DNA of 64,000 bases, taken from contig JADKDR010000005.1 of the NCBI GenBank assembly GCA_016714535.1, positions 186,001 to 250,000 on the forward strand, in the 5' to 3' direction. The position numbers and the translations under genes are program-made. The notes under the pieces are model-generated. The model did not search any database and had not been told where the DNA came from. It saw only the letters and a list, made by a program, of their open reading frames with translations. This document shows positions 54,100 through 62,870 of this stretch, in pieces. This DNA is from Bacteroidota bacterium (GTDB lineage: Bacteria; Bacteroidota; Bacteroidia; AKYH767-A; OLB10). Position 1 is the first letter of the stretch. Each line of letters starts with the position of its first letter.

Positions 54100-54753
54100 C
54101 TAAATTAATAGGGCTCTTTCTATTACCCAATAAACTGCTATTGCAGATATACCAAAAGATATAGGTACCGTTACACCTTTGTTGAACCATGTTTTATTTT
54201 TTAACCAATGTATTGCTATTAAATAGATGAGTAAAATAAATGCAGCCTGTCCCAACTCTACACCAAGGTTAAAAGAAAGCAAAGAGAAAAACTTATCTTG
54301 AGGAGGCAATCCTATTTCGCTGATTGCGCTTGCAAAGCCGCACCCATGTATCAAGCCAAACATGGATATTATTAGATAGCGCCACCATTTAATTTCTTTG
54401 AGCAAAATATTTTCTATGCCAATAAACACGATAGACAAAGCAATTAATAATTCGATTTGTGGAGTTGGAGGATCTATCATCTCAAGCATCGATAATATGA
54501 GTGTGATGCTATGCGCCACCGTAAAAACAGTCGCTTGAAGCAAAATTGTTTTTAAGTTAGGTTTTACAATGAACAGCGCCAGAATAAACAACAAGTGATC
54601 AAAGCCAAAAGGAAGTATGTGTGTAAATCCAAGTTGAAGATAGTACCACACAATTTCCCCATTAGCAGCATCTTGCAGTTCATAATTAATGGAATGTGCC
54701 ATAGTAACCGAAGCGAATGAGACTAACAACAGAAGTATAAAAAGTTTTTTCAT
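54100..54753 (-). CDS. HupE/UreJ-family membrane protein
   Basis: A 217-residue inner-membrane protein with a signal-like first helix and about five or six more helices. Family motifs: GFTHILPFGFDHLLFILALF (about residues 42-61, with His that may bind metal), TVFTVAHSITLIL (about 76-88) and LFGLIHGCGFASA (about 136-147). HupE/UreJ proteins are linked to nickel or cobalt uptake for hydrogenase or urease; here no such enzyme is nearby, so the transported ion or role is open. It closes the TonB-TPR-HupE part of the block, 6 bases after the TPR gene. Confidence 0.85.
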   Translation of the reverse strand: MKKLFILLLLVSFASVTMAHSINYELQDAANGEIVWYYLQLGFTHILPFGFDHLLFILALFIVKPNLKTILLQATVFTVAHSITLILSMLEMIDPPTPQIELLIALSIVFIGIENILLKEIKWWRYLIISMFGLIHGCGFASAISEIGLPPQDKFFSLLSFNLGVELGQAAFILLIYLIAIHWLKNKTWFNKGVTVPISFGISAIAVYWVIERALLI

Positions 54754-54759
54754 CGACTT

Positions 54760-55107
54760 TTATTTTTGTGCTAATGTATTATTGAATGCCAATTGTGTTT
54801 CCATTAATAGTTCTGGTTGAATGATGGAGGAATTAAGTGCTACAGCTGCGTAGTGAATTTTTGCTGCCTCATGTTTACCTACAGCTTTTTTTATAAGCGA
54901 TGCTTGTAACAGTAAATTCGGATTTTTGCAATTGGTAACTAGTGCCTTATTTATATACGCATCAGCCAAATTTAGCGCATTCTTTTTAAAATATATCCAC
55001 GCCAAAACCCTGTTTATTTCAATGTTGTCTGGTCTTCTATTGCTTTCGATGAGTGCATGTTTTAAGGCAGCATCATAGTTGTTTAGCTTGCAATAAAACT
55101 CAGCCAA
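54760..55107 (-). CDS. TPR protein, C-terminal fragment of a frameshifted gene
   Basis: A 115-residue TPR segment (AEFYCKLNNYDAALKHAL, AWIYFKKNALNLADAYINKAL). The frame has no ATG (it opens at TTG 55107), and codons upstream of that continue in TPR-like sequence (HGHYADKELAEFYC). It is the tail of the gene starting at 56096; one added base near 55132-55138 joins both into 445 residues (1337 bases becomes 1338, an exact multiple of three). Confidence 0.8.
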   Translation of the reverse strand: MAEFYCKLNNYDAALKHALIESNRRPDNIEINRVLAWIYFKKNALNLADAYINKALVTNCKNPNLLLQASLIKKAVGKHEAAKIHYAAVALNSSIIQPELLMETQLAFNNTLAQK

Positions 55108-56096
55108 TTCTTTATCAGCATAATGACCATGAAATTTTCACTTTCATCACCACTGTTAGCGCCTAGCATTTTTAGGCACTCGACTTGTGCTTGCGCTGCA
55201 TTGGTTGGTTGCTTAGCAAGTGTGTATAGTTCATACAGATTTTCGGTAAATGAGTAATCATCAGTAAATGATTTTGCCTGTGTGTATAATCTGATGGCAT
55301 CGCTATAGTTTTGTTTATGTGTAGCTATACTAGCAAGTCCTGCAAGTGCATAAGGATAATTTTTTCTTATCTGAAGAGATTGCACATAAATATCGTTTGC
55401 CGATTCTATATCACCAACACTTTCAAATAATTTTCCTAACTGATATCGGCACCATTCGGTTTGTTCTAATCCGGGAATGCCGGCTGCTACCGCCATTTTC
55501 ATTATTTCGATGGCACCCAGTATGTCACCGGTTACCTCACGCAAATAAGCTACGCGTGCATACGAGCGAATATCGGGGCGTAGCGCCACCATCTGATCGG
55601 CAGCTTTAATAGCTGCTTCATAGTTGCCCGACTCCAGGTGTGCATCGGTAAGTACTCCAAACGCAAAGGCGCTGTGTGGGTTTTGTTGTATAAGCAAATT
55701 TCCAGTTTGCAAGGCCTCGCTAAAGTGATGTTGCGAAAGCTGAATGGTCGCAATTGCACATTTCACATCAAAATAATTTTTGTCGGCTTGAGGAATCCTG
55801 TGCAGCAGTGATAATGCGGCAGCATCGTAGTAGGCATGTTTACCGGTTATGCGTGATTCATTGATATATGCCAGCGCAAGTTTTAATTTTGTTTTTGGTT
55901 GTCCGGATTTTTTTTGCAATTCGGTAAGCATGCCTTGTATGGTTACTTTTGCATTTTGCCATTCGGATGATGTATTGCTGCCTTCTATGCGCTCTACAAA
56001 GGTGAAGTCAGGTGTGGCTTCTTTCCTGAAATGTAAAAGTGAACTAAGTGCAAGAAAGAAGATAACAAACACGATATACGTTTTACGATTTTTCAT
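55083..56096 (-). CDS. TPR protein, N-terminal fragment of a frameshifted gene
   Basis: A 337-residue protein with an N-terminal signal anchor (IVFVIFFLALSSLLHF, about 9-24) and at least six TPR units (LALAYINESRITGKHAYYDAA, AALGVLTDAHLESGNYEAA-like segments, LGKLFESVGDIESANDIY, GLASIATHKQNYSDAIRLY). It is probably a periplasmic scaffold. After SGDESENF the frame reads ten non-TPR residues and stops; the proper continuation is in the overlapping fragment at 54760. It begins 11 bases after the TonB receptor stop, so it is part of that transcript. Confidence 0.82.
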   Translation of the reverse strand: MKNRKTYIVFVIFFLALSSLLHFRKEATPDFTFVERIEGSNTSSEWQNAKVTIQGMLTELQKKSGQPKTKLKLALAYINESRITGKHAYYDAAALSLLHRIPQADKNYFDVKCAIATIQLSQHHFSEALQTGNLLIQQNPHSAFAFGVLTDAHLESGNYEAAIKAADQMVALRPDIRSYARVAYLREVTGDILGAIEIMKMAVAAGIPGLEQTEWCRYQLGKLFESVGDIESANDIYVQSLQIRKNYPYALAGLASIATHKQNYSDAIRLYTQAKSFTDDYSFTENLYELYTLAKQPTNAAQAQVECLKMLGANSGDESENFMVIMLIKNWLSFIAS

Positions 56097-56107
56097 TTTT
56101 AAAATAA

Positions 56108-58357
56108 TTAGAAATTTAGTTTAATAAAGGCCTTTGCAAAAAATGGCGTGCCAGGAGTAAAGTGAAGTTCGTTTACCGCTTCCTGTTCATGCTTCATTCT
56201 GCTTTCGGTTTCAAATTGTGCCTGATTCCATTTCGTATTCAGCACATTTTCTATAGAGCTGCCCAATTCGAATTTATTGAATTTATATCCAACTAGTGCA
56301 TCTACCAGAAAGAATCCATGGGCTGTTATTGAATAGTCTTCGTTGGCAGCGCGGCTGCGTATATGTTTGTAACGCAATGAGCCATACCAGCCAGAATTGC
56401 GGCTGTAGGTAAGGCCACCGGTACTCGTAAATGCAGGAGCAAGTGGAATAAAGTTTTCTCCCTTTGGTGCATCCGTTAGTAGGGCATGGTTGTAGTTGAT
56501 ATCCATGTCTGCAACAAGATTTTTATTTAGTTGTGCGCGTATACTAAGGTCTATGCCGGTGCGCATTGTGGGCGAACTGGTTTCAACAACACCTTCATCT
56601 CCTACATATACCAATTCGCTTTCCAGGTATAAGGCCCACACTGCGGTATGCAATAAAATGTTTTTGCCTATTTTGAATTCACTACCAACTTCGCTGCCAT
56701 AGGCACGAGGCAGACTATTGTTTGTTCTATTAATTACGATAGACCGCGCATCATTACTATGAAAGCCAATTCCATTTTTCCAAAAAAGCAACGCATTGCG
56801 AGGCAATAGGTAGCTAAAGTTAAGTTTAGGGCTAAACCGATGCAACGATTTATTTCCACTTAGAGCACTTTCATTTTTTTCTTTAAAGTTGAAAATAAAA
56901 TAGTCAACACGTAGTCCCGTGTTGATGGTAAATTTATCTGTTAGATGAATTGCTGCATCCGTATAGCCAGCCAGGTTATGTTGAGTTATCTTGCCACTAA
57001 CAACTGTATCAAGTGTTGTGCGTTTGCTTTGATTTGCAAGTACCAGGTTGGTCATGTCATTTCGCGAGTTGATGCCTGATGTAAGATCTATTCGCGTGTT
57101 AAGCAATTTGAAAGTTTTATTATAAGTACCAACATAGCCTCCTATATGACGGTTGTCGGTTTGCTGTATACCATCTCCATGGATGCTATCGCGAGAGTAA
57201 AAGGTAAAATTGCTATATAAATTGAAATCATATTTTACATAGTATAATTGATGATTAATGATTGCATTGTTTTTTGTGTAACGCTTAAGAGATAACGTGG
57301 CGTTGCTACGAGAAGTTGTTCCGCCTTCGGTATCATCTATGCTTCCATAACGGGTTATCAAATTTTGTTCGATAGCGCGTTGAGGTATTTGCCCACTGGC
57401 ATACCAGTTGGCTTTGAAAGTGGAAATGCTTAGTTGTAATTGTGTGTTGCTTGTCAACATGCCTGTATACTTTCCAAACAAATTGTAACGATTAAAATCT
57501 TGTTTACTTTGAAAATAGGAGTTAGTGTAAACGTATTCTCCTGTTACATATAGATTTTCTTTTTCTTTACTGAATAAACTTTTTTTGCCAAGTACATCTA
57601 TCATGGCCAATGCTCTATAGGTATCAAACATGCCACCTTCCAGTTTCACTTCGTTCTGGTCAATGCTGTTTTTTGTAATAAACTCTCCTGTGCCGGAGGT
57701 GCTGAAATCGCCAAAGCGTGCATTGTATGGGCCTTTATAAACATTTAATTTGTCTATTGTTTCAGGTATAACAAAATGAAAGTCGGCATAACCTTGTCCG
57801 TGTGCATGCGACACCATATTAACTGGCAGGCCATCAACCGAAATATTAAAATCTGTTCCATGATCACAATCAAAGCCGCGAATAAATATTTGCTCAGCTT
57901 TGCCACCACCTGCATGTTGCGCTATAAATAGCCCGGGTACTAATTGCAACAAATCTTGCGATGAGTTTACCGGACGCACCAATTTATCAACATGTTGAAT
58001 GCTGGAGTTACCATTAGTGCTAGTACCAATTCCTGTTACTGTAATTTCTTTAATGCTGACTTTGCTTTTAATTAAAGTTAAAGAAACAGGCATGCTGCTT
58101 ATTGCATTTAGCTGAGTGGTTTTAGGCATATAGCCTTGCTTAAAAATATTTAACGTTACCGGATAGTTGCCTGCATAATCAAGCGCTATGGTTCCGTTTG
58201 GGTTGGTGGTGCCATACAACACATTTTCTATCATGATGGTAGCTCCTTCTATCGGTTGCTGCTTTTCATTTTGAATGGTTAAGTTTATACTTTGTCCATA
58301 CACCAAACTGTTTAGGAGCAACAGACCACAGGCAATTAGTACTCTTAGTTGATTCAT
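56108..58357 (-). CDS. TonB-dependent outer-membrane receptor with carboxypeptidase-regulatory-like domain
   Basis: A 749-residue outer-membrane receptor. Signal peptide (RVLIACGLLLLNSLVYGQ), then a carboxypeptidase-regulatory-like domain (about 23-105: NEKQQPIEGATIMIENVLYG), a plug domain (about 115-230: QDLLQLVPGLFIAQHAGGG, IFIRGFDCDHGTDFNISVDG) and a 22-strand-type barrel ending in an aromatic strand (FFAKAFIKLNF). No SusD partner follows, so it is not a standard SusCD glycan system. The substrate is unknown; the HupE/UreJ-like protein downstream hints at a metal complex, but this is weak. Confidence 0.9.
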   Translation of the reverse strand: MNQLRVLIACGLLLLNSLVYGQSINLTIQNEKQQPIEGATIMIENVLYGTTNPNGTIALDYAGNYPVTLNIFKQGYMPKTTQLNAISSMPVSLTLIKSKVSIKEITVTGIGTSTNGNSSIQHVDKLVRPVNSSQDLLQLVPGLFIAQHAGGGKAEQIFIRGFDCDHGTDFNISVDGLPVNMVSHAHGQGYADFHFVIPETIDKLNVYKGPYNARFGDFSTSGTGEFITKNSIDQNEVKLEGGMFDTYRALAMIDVLGKKSLFSKEKENLYVTGEYVYTNSYFQSKQDFNRYNLFGKYTGMLTSNTQLQLSISTFKANWYASGQIPQRAIEQNLITRYGSIDDTEGGTTSRSNATLSLKRYTKNNAIINHQLYYVKYDFNLYSNFTFYSRDSIHGDGIQQTDNRHIGGYVGTYNKTFKLLNTRIDLTSGINSRNDMTNLVLANQSKRTTLDTVVSGKITQHNLAGYTDAAIHLTDKFTINTGLRVDYFIFNFKEKNESALSGNKSLHRFSPKLNFSYLLPRNALLFWKNGIGFHSNDARSIVINRTNNSLPRAYGSEVGSEFKIGKNILLHTAVWALYLESELVYVGDEGVVETSSPTMRTGIDLSIRAQLNKNLVADMDINYNHALLTDAPKGENFIPLAPAFTSTGGLTYSRNSGWYGSLRYKHIRSRAANEDYSITAHGFFLVDALVGYKFNKFELGSSIENVLNTKWNQAQFETESRMKHEQEAVNELHFTPGTPFFAKAFIKLNF

Positions 58358-58387
58358 CTGGTTAATTATTTTTTTGTTTTTAATAAA

Positions 58388-58413
58388 GCAGCCGTGCGCA
58401 AGCGCACGACTGC
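58388..58413 (-). terminator. Hairpin between the DUF4331 and TonB receptor genes
   Basis: GCAG-C-CGTGCGC / GCGCACG-A-CTGC (58388-58399 with 58402-58413), a GC-rich stem of 11 pairs with one mismatch and a two-base AA centre (in practice a four-base loop). On the minus strand it is followed by TTTATT, so a weak terminator, attenuator or transcript-stabilising hairpin between the two genes is possible. Confidence 0.6.
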
Positions 58414-58432
58414 CAGACTATAAAATACCCCT

Positions 58433-60505
58433 TTATTTTATTACAGTGAATTTGATGGATTGAACCAACTCATCATAGTTGTTTAGCAATGCAAAATAGG
58501 TTCCTGGTTTCAGGTTAGAAGTATTGTAAACAAACTCGTGCGTGCCTGCCTCAGCTGATTTGCCGGTGAATGGTGTAGCAATCAAATTGCCGGCACCATC
58601 GGTAATGCGCAAGGATACCTGCGTTCTTGTTTTAACGCGGTATTTAATATTGGTAATGTTCTTGGCAGGGTTAGGATATACATCCATGAATACTTCGGGA
58701 GAAGTAAGTTTCATATTATTGTCCATGCCTGGATACAAACGGTTACTACTCATAGCCAATGCACCACCGCATTCGCCAAAGCCACTAAATGGATTAGCAA
58801 GATAAGGGAACGACATTTTGAATTTGCGATCGTTCGACTCAACACCGGTAGTATAAGTTAATACATCAACTAAGTCTTGAGTAACAGGATTAGGACCACC
58901 TGCTGTATAATCATCGTACCATAATCCTACTGCAGCAAGTACAACACCGCCAACTGCTTGCAGTTCAATTCGCGTAACATCATCTTCAAGTCTGCGGCCA
59001 TTTGGAAATCCATCCATGTTTGGAATCCACTCAAGATTAGTATTGCCGTTGTACATTGGATCAGTTAAGCCAAGTACTGCAGCCTGAACCAATCCAAGCG
59101 ATGAAAACTTTGGATGATTGCGTGGCGTAATAGGCACTGCCATGTTTAAGCGTAACATATCGCCAAACGTTGGAAGAAAATTATGTATAAATGGTTTACC
59201 TGCGGCTAATGGATTGCCACCTTTTCCTGTTGCAAGTTGATAAGGACTTAGGTTTGGCACACCGGTCATAAATATTGGAAGTAAATCAACTGAACGTGGC
59301 TGACCAGGACGTAGCAAGTAGTTGCCAAATAAATTTTGATCGAAGGCAGTTCCTATTGTTGCCGGATTTCCAAGTAGTCCTGATAGTCCGTTTTGTCCAT
59401 TACCAAAATCAAAAGATTGTAAAGAATTGCGTTGAATACGCAAATTACTTAGTGCCGGAACAGCGCCACCAAATAGTGCATCGTCCATATACAAAGCCAA
59501 CTCAGGATTGGTAAAATACTTTTCGAGAGCAGTGTCTTCGTTATAAGGCTTAAGCGAATTCCAGTAATCTTTTTTACCAATAGGCATAACCACTTCGTTA
59601 GTAAGTGGCATACCAAGTCTTGAAACTTGTACCCAAATACCATTGTTCAAAGGCTTTTCTCCGGTTAAGCTGCGCACAGTTACCCTTCTGCGATTGGCAG
59701 TTGCATACACGCCAATTACAAAATCAGGGTCAAGAATGTTGGCGGCCATGGTAGTGTTTTTACCATCTTTTTGTAATGTAGAAATAGGCACTTTTACACA
59801 AATAGAATGTGTGTTTTTGCAGCTTAAACCATCGCGTGCTCCACCGTTTCCACGTGTTTGGCCAAGGTCAAACACACCTCCAAGGTCTACAAAAAATGGA
59901 TCATCGCTTGGGCCGCAAAATACTTTTTCTCCGGTAGTAGCAGTCGTAATTGCATTCATACGTAAGGTGTTGTAATCAGGAGCATTCAAGCCTACAGGGC
60001 TCTGTATGCTTCGTGGGCCAATATTGTTTGGTGGCACAACTCCGTTGGTTACAATTTTTACCCAATGTTGACCACCATCAATAGTACGTATACAGTCATA
60101 GGTATTTTTTAAATTTTGCTGACCCAGACGTATATTAAAAAATGTGGTAGGGTCTTGGTTTACTTGTTTAAATTCGAAACGATAAATGATGTCATCACCG
60201 GGAGTGTTAGGATCATTCTTAATGTGAATTTGATAACGCACGTCTTCGCCAAAAGTAAAATAGTTTGGCCCTCCATGCGGCAATTCAGCCGGAATGTAGT
60301 TAGCTATTAACGTTACCGTGTTGGTATCGTCAGGACTGCGGAATGCATACAAATCTGTATTGTCCGCCTGCGGATCGTTTGCAATCAGTGGCGCTTCGCG
60401 GTGACTTGAAGCGTCAAGATATGCGTTGCTACCGATAATTAGTGCAGTAATTGCTGCACCTAAGACAAGGGTTATCCCTGCCCACTTTTTTGTTTGAGCT
60501 TGCAT
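58433..60505 (-). CDS. Secreted DUF4331 protein with type IX (type A) sorting domain
   Basis: A 690-residue secreted protein. A signal anchor or signal peptide spans about 10-32 (ITLVLGAAITALIIGSNAYLDA), followed at once by the DUF4331 hallmark SSHREAPLIANDPQADNTDL (33-52) and YAFRSPDDTNTVTLIANYIP (53-72). The domain covers most of the protein. The last ~75 residues (DVYPNPAKNITNIKYRV, TGKSAEAGTHEFVYNTSNL, LKPGTYFALLNN) are a type A T9SS sorting domain. DUF4331 has no known function that I can name. It is the first gene of the minus-strand block; the TonB receptor follows 75 bases downstream. Confidence 0.9.
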   Translation of the reverse strand: MQAQTKKWAGITLVLGAAITALIIGSNAYLDASSHREAPLIANDPQADNTDLYAFRSPDDTNTVTLIANYIPAELPHGGPNYFTFGEDVRYQIHIKNDPNTPGDDIIYRFEFKQVNQDPTTFFNIRLGQQNLKNTYDCIRTIDGGQHWVKIVTNGVVPPNNIGPRSIQSPVGLNAPDYNTLRMNAITTATTGEKVFCGPSDDPFFVDLGGVFDLGQTRGNGGARDGLSCKNTHSICVKVPISTLQKDGKNTTMAANILDPDFVIGVYATANRRRVTVRSLTGEKPLNNGIWVQVSRLGMPLTNEVVMPIGKKDYWNSLKPYNEDTALEKYFTNPELALYMDDALFGGAVPALSNLRIQRNSLQSFDFGNGQNGLSGLLGNPATIGTAFDQNLFGNYLLRPGQPRSVDLLPIFMTGVPNLSPYQLATGKGGNPLAAGKPFIHNFLPTFGDMLRLNMAVPITPRNHPKFSSLGLVQAAVLGLTDPMYNGNTNLEWIPNMDGFPNGRRLEDDVTRIELQAVGGVVLAAVGLWYDDYTAGGPNPVTQDLVDVLTYTTGVESNDRKFKMSFPYLANPFSGFGECGGALAMSSNRLYPGMDNNMKLTSPEVFMDVYPNPAKNITNIKYRVKTRTQVSLRITDGAGNLIATPFTGKSAEAGTHEFVYNTSNLKPGTYFALLNNYDELVQSIKFTVIK

Positions 60506-60564
60506 TTTTTTAAGAATGTTTTTTTAATTATTAAATAAGAGCGTTTTTTTTACATCATGGCAGC

Positions 60565-60574
60565 CGAACGTTCG
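60565..60574. promoter_or_regulatory. Palindrome CGAACGTTCG upstream of the DUF4331 gene
   Basis: A perfect 10-bp inverted repeat 60 bases ahead of the DUF4331 start, partly overlapping a minus-strand TACATTCG box. It could be an operator for a dimeric regulator or chance. Confidence 0.35.
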
Positions 60575-60736
60575 AATGTACTCCTTGCCTGTGTTTGGGA
60601 ATACCTACGATGAATTTGGTCTATTGGTTTTTTGAGTTTGTTTTTTTTTTATTTATTATCTGTTTTATAAATTTTAGAGGAATTAATTTCCATCATATCA
60701 ACAATGGAATGATTCGACTTGTCATTAATTATTTTA

Positions 60737-60766
60737 TTGGGGTATTGCAAAACGGGTTATATTTAC
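60737..60766 (+). promoter_or_regulatory. Candidate promoter for the secreted serine hydrolase
   Basis: TTGG at 60737-60740, 18-base spacer, TATATTTA at 60759-60766 (one mismatch to TAnnTTTG). It ends 22 bases before the ATG at 60789. Confidence 0.4.
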
Positions 60767-60788
60767 ATAAAATCAAAACACAATTGAG

Positions 60789-62870
60789 ATGAAAAATAAA
60801 CTGAATACATTATGCCTTGTCATAATAATAGGTTTTGGAATTTCGGGTAATAGCAATGCCCAATCATTTAATCAGCAACTAGCTACTTTGCTGCAAGATT
60901 CGCTCAATCATTATTTTACTGCAATCAATAATATTAAGGGTATGAGCGCGGCAGTTTATGTGCCGGGGCAAGGCACCTGGCAAGGCGTAGCTGGAGTATC
61001 GCATGCCGGGCAACCCATTACCAATAATATGAAGTTTGGCCTTGCCAGCATTAGCAAACTGTATCTTTCAACCATTATGCTCAAGCTTGCCGAGAAGAAT
61101 ATTGTTAACCTCAATGATCCCATACAATCCTGGATACCTTCTTATAGTAATATCAATCCTAACATTACAATCAGACAATTATTAAATCATACAAGTGGAG
61201 TAGCCGATCCTTTCTTTATTTCGCCATGGTTTGATACGATTAAAAATAATCCCACACGGGTTTTTACTCCGCACGAAGTTCTAGGTTGGGTAGGTGCACC
61301 ATATTTTGCGCCAGGCACAGGATGGAGTTATTCAAATACCAACTATGTAATTGCAGGTATGATTATACAAAATGCAACCGGCATACACCTTTCTAAACTC
61401 ATTCGCGATAGTATACTTACACCTTTAAATCTTACAAATACATTCTACGATGTATCAGAACCCGAAATTCCTGTAATAGCGCATCGCTGGTGGAATGGAG
61501 TTGACTATCACGATACTTCGCGGGTAGGACTTAATACGGCAGTTGGTTATGCCGGAGCAATGTTTTCTACACCTAAGGAGGTAGATTTGTTTTACAACGC
61601 GCTCTTTTCGGGGCAGTTGCTCAATGCCAATTCACTAGCTGAGCTTACTAATTTTGTTGCTACCACAAGTCCATTTTATCAGTATGGCTTAGGTATAAGC
61701 AAAGAGACTACGCAGGGTTATACCTATTGGGGACATGGAGGTGATACCTGGGGATATAAGAACAAAGTAATTTATGATAACTGTTCAGGTATTGCTGTAT
61801 GCGGACTAAGCAATGCATATCCATCCGGTATTTCGGCAGTAGTATTTATCCTATATCGCGTTGTAAAGAATGCAATACCCGGCTGCAATGGAGTACTTAC
61901 AGGACCTGCAAGCGTTTGTAAGGGTCAGCAGCAAGTTACGTACATGGTAACACCCATAACAAATGCAACTAGCTATGTTTGGTCATTGCCCGGAGGCTTT
62001 GCAGGTACTAGCGCTACCAATACCATTACTGTAAATATTAGTTCAACAGCAGTTAGCGGCAATGTAACTGTGCGCGGCAGCAATCAGTATGGCGAAGGTG
62101 CGAGTGCGCAACTTTCGGTAACCGTAAACAATTTGCCAAATGCAACAATTACAGCTGCTGGCCCAATTGCATTTTGCAAGGGGCAAAATGTGACACTCAA
62201 TGCAATATCAGTTGCAAATCAAACCTATCAGTGGAAAAAAGCAAATAATATAATTGCAGCAGCAACTAACTCATCCTATGTAGCAAACAGTGGTGGAACG
62301 TATAAGGTTACCGTAACAAATTCGATAACCGGTTGTTCGCGCACTACGCCCAACGGAATACAAGTAACTGTTAATGGATTGCCTTCCGCATCTATTACTC
62401 CGCAAGGTCCAACAACTTTTTGTCCCGGAGGAAGTGTCAACCTGCTTGCTAATTCAGGAAGTGGTTATGCCTATCAATGGCAAAAGGGATTGAATACTAT
62501 ACAATCAGCTACTGCACAAAATTATGTAGCAAATGCTACAGGTAATTATCGGGTAATTGTTACAAATGCTGCCGGATGTTCAAAATCTTCGGTTGCTGTT
62601 GCTGTTTCGGCTACATGCAAAATGATGGAAGAAACAACAGAAAATATTAGTCCTAAAATATATCCTATACCGGCCACCGATAAAATTGTTTTAAATGTAA
62701 CATCGCATGCAGCCTTCAGCATTTATGATATTTATGGCAAGTTAGTTTACTCAGGCATAAGTTTACCGGGCAATGGAGTTGTTGATATTTCCCGATTAGA
62801 AGGTGGAACCTATTTTATACTTATTCATACTGACAAGGGGTATCAGCAGGGCAAGTTTGTGAAACTTTAA
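60789..62870 (+). CDS. Secreted serine hydrolase (beta-lactamase fold) with PKD/Ig-like modules and T9SS sorting domain
   Basis: A 693-residue exported enzyme. Signal peptide (LCLVIIIGFGISGNSNAQ), catalytic domain about 30-365 with the nucleophile motif SISK at 87-90, YSN in WSYSNTNYV (about 174-176) and HGG in YWGHGGDTWG (about 315-324), all three motifs of the class C beta-lactamase / D-aminopeptidase type. Then a PKD-like module (about 370-455), two Ig-like repeats (about 457-525 and 532-600, each opening FCxG) and a type A T9SS tail (KIYPIPATDKIVL). It would be displayed or released outside. The substrate is unknown: peptide, ester or cell-wall D-amino acid. Confidence 0.87.
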   Translation: MKNKLNTLCLVIIIGFGISGNSNAQSFNQQLATLLQDSLNHYFTAINNIKGMSAAVYVPGQGTWQGVAGVSHAGQPITNNMKFGLASISKLYLSTIMLKLAEKNIVNLNDPIQSWIPSYSNINPNITIRQLLNHTSGVADPFFISPWFDTIKNNPTRVFTPHEVLGWVGAPYFAPGTGWSYSNTNYVIAGMIIQNATGIHLSKLIRDSILTPLNLTNTFYDVSEPEIPVIAHRWWNGVDYHDTSRVGLNTAVGYAGAMFSTPKEVDLFYNALFSGQLLNANSLAELTNFVATTSPFYQYGLGISKETTQGYTYWGHGGDTWGYKNKVIYDNCSGIAVCGLSNAYPSGISAVVFILYRVVKNAIPGCNGVLTGPASVCKGQQQVTYMVTPITNATSYVWSLPGGFAGTSATNTITVNISSTAVSGNVTVRGSNQYGEGASAQLSVTVNNLPNATITAAGPIAFCKGQNVTLNAISVANQTYQWKKANNIIAAATNSSYVANSGGTYKVTVTNSITGCSRTTPNGIQVTVNGLPSASITPQGPTTFCPGGSVNLLANSGSGYAYQWQKGLNTIQSATAQNYVANATGNYRVIVTNAAGCSKSSVAVAVSATCKMMEETTENISPKIYPIPATDKIVLNVTSHAAFSIYDIYGKLVYSGISLPGNGVVDISRLEGGTYFILIHTDKGYQQGKFVKL

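Larger units (their letters stand above)
60506..60788. other. 283-base divergent region with a palindrome and promoter-like boxes
   Basis: Between the DUF4331 block and the serine hydrolase. It holds a 10-bp perfect palindrome CGAACGTTCG at 60565-60574, overlapping a minus-strand near-match TACATTCG (60572-60579) to the TAnnTTTG box, and a plus-strand pair TTGG (60737-60740) with TATATTTA (60759-60766) near the hydrolase start. No gene was seen. Confidence 0.5.
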
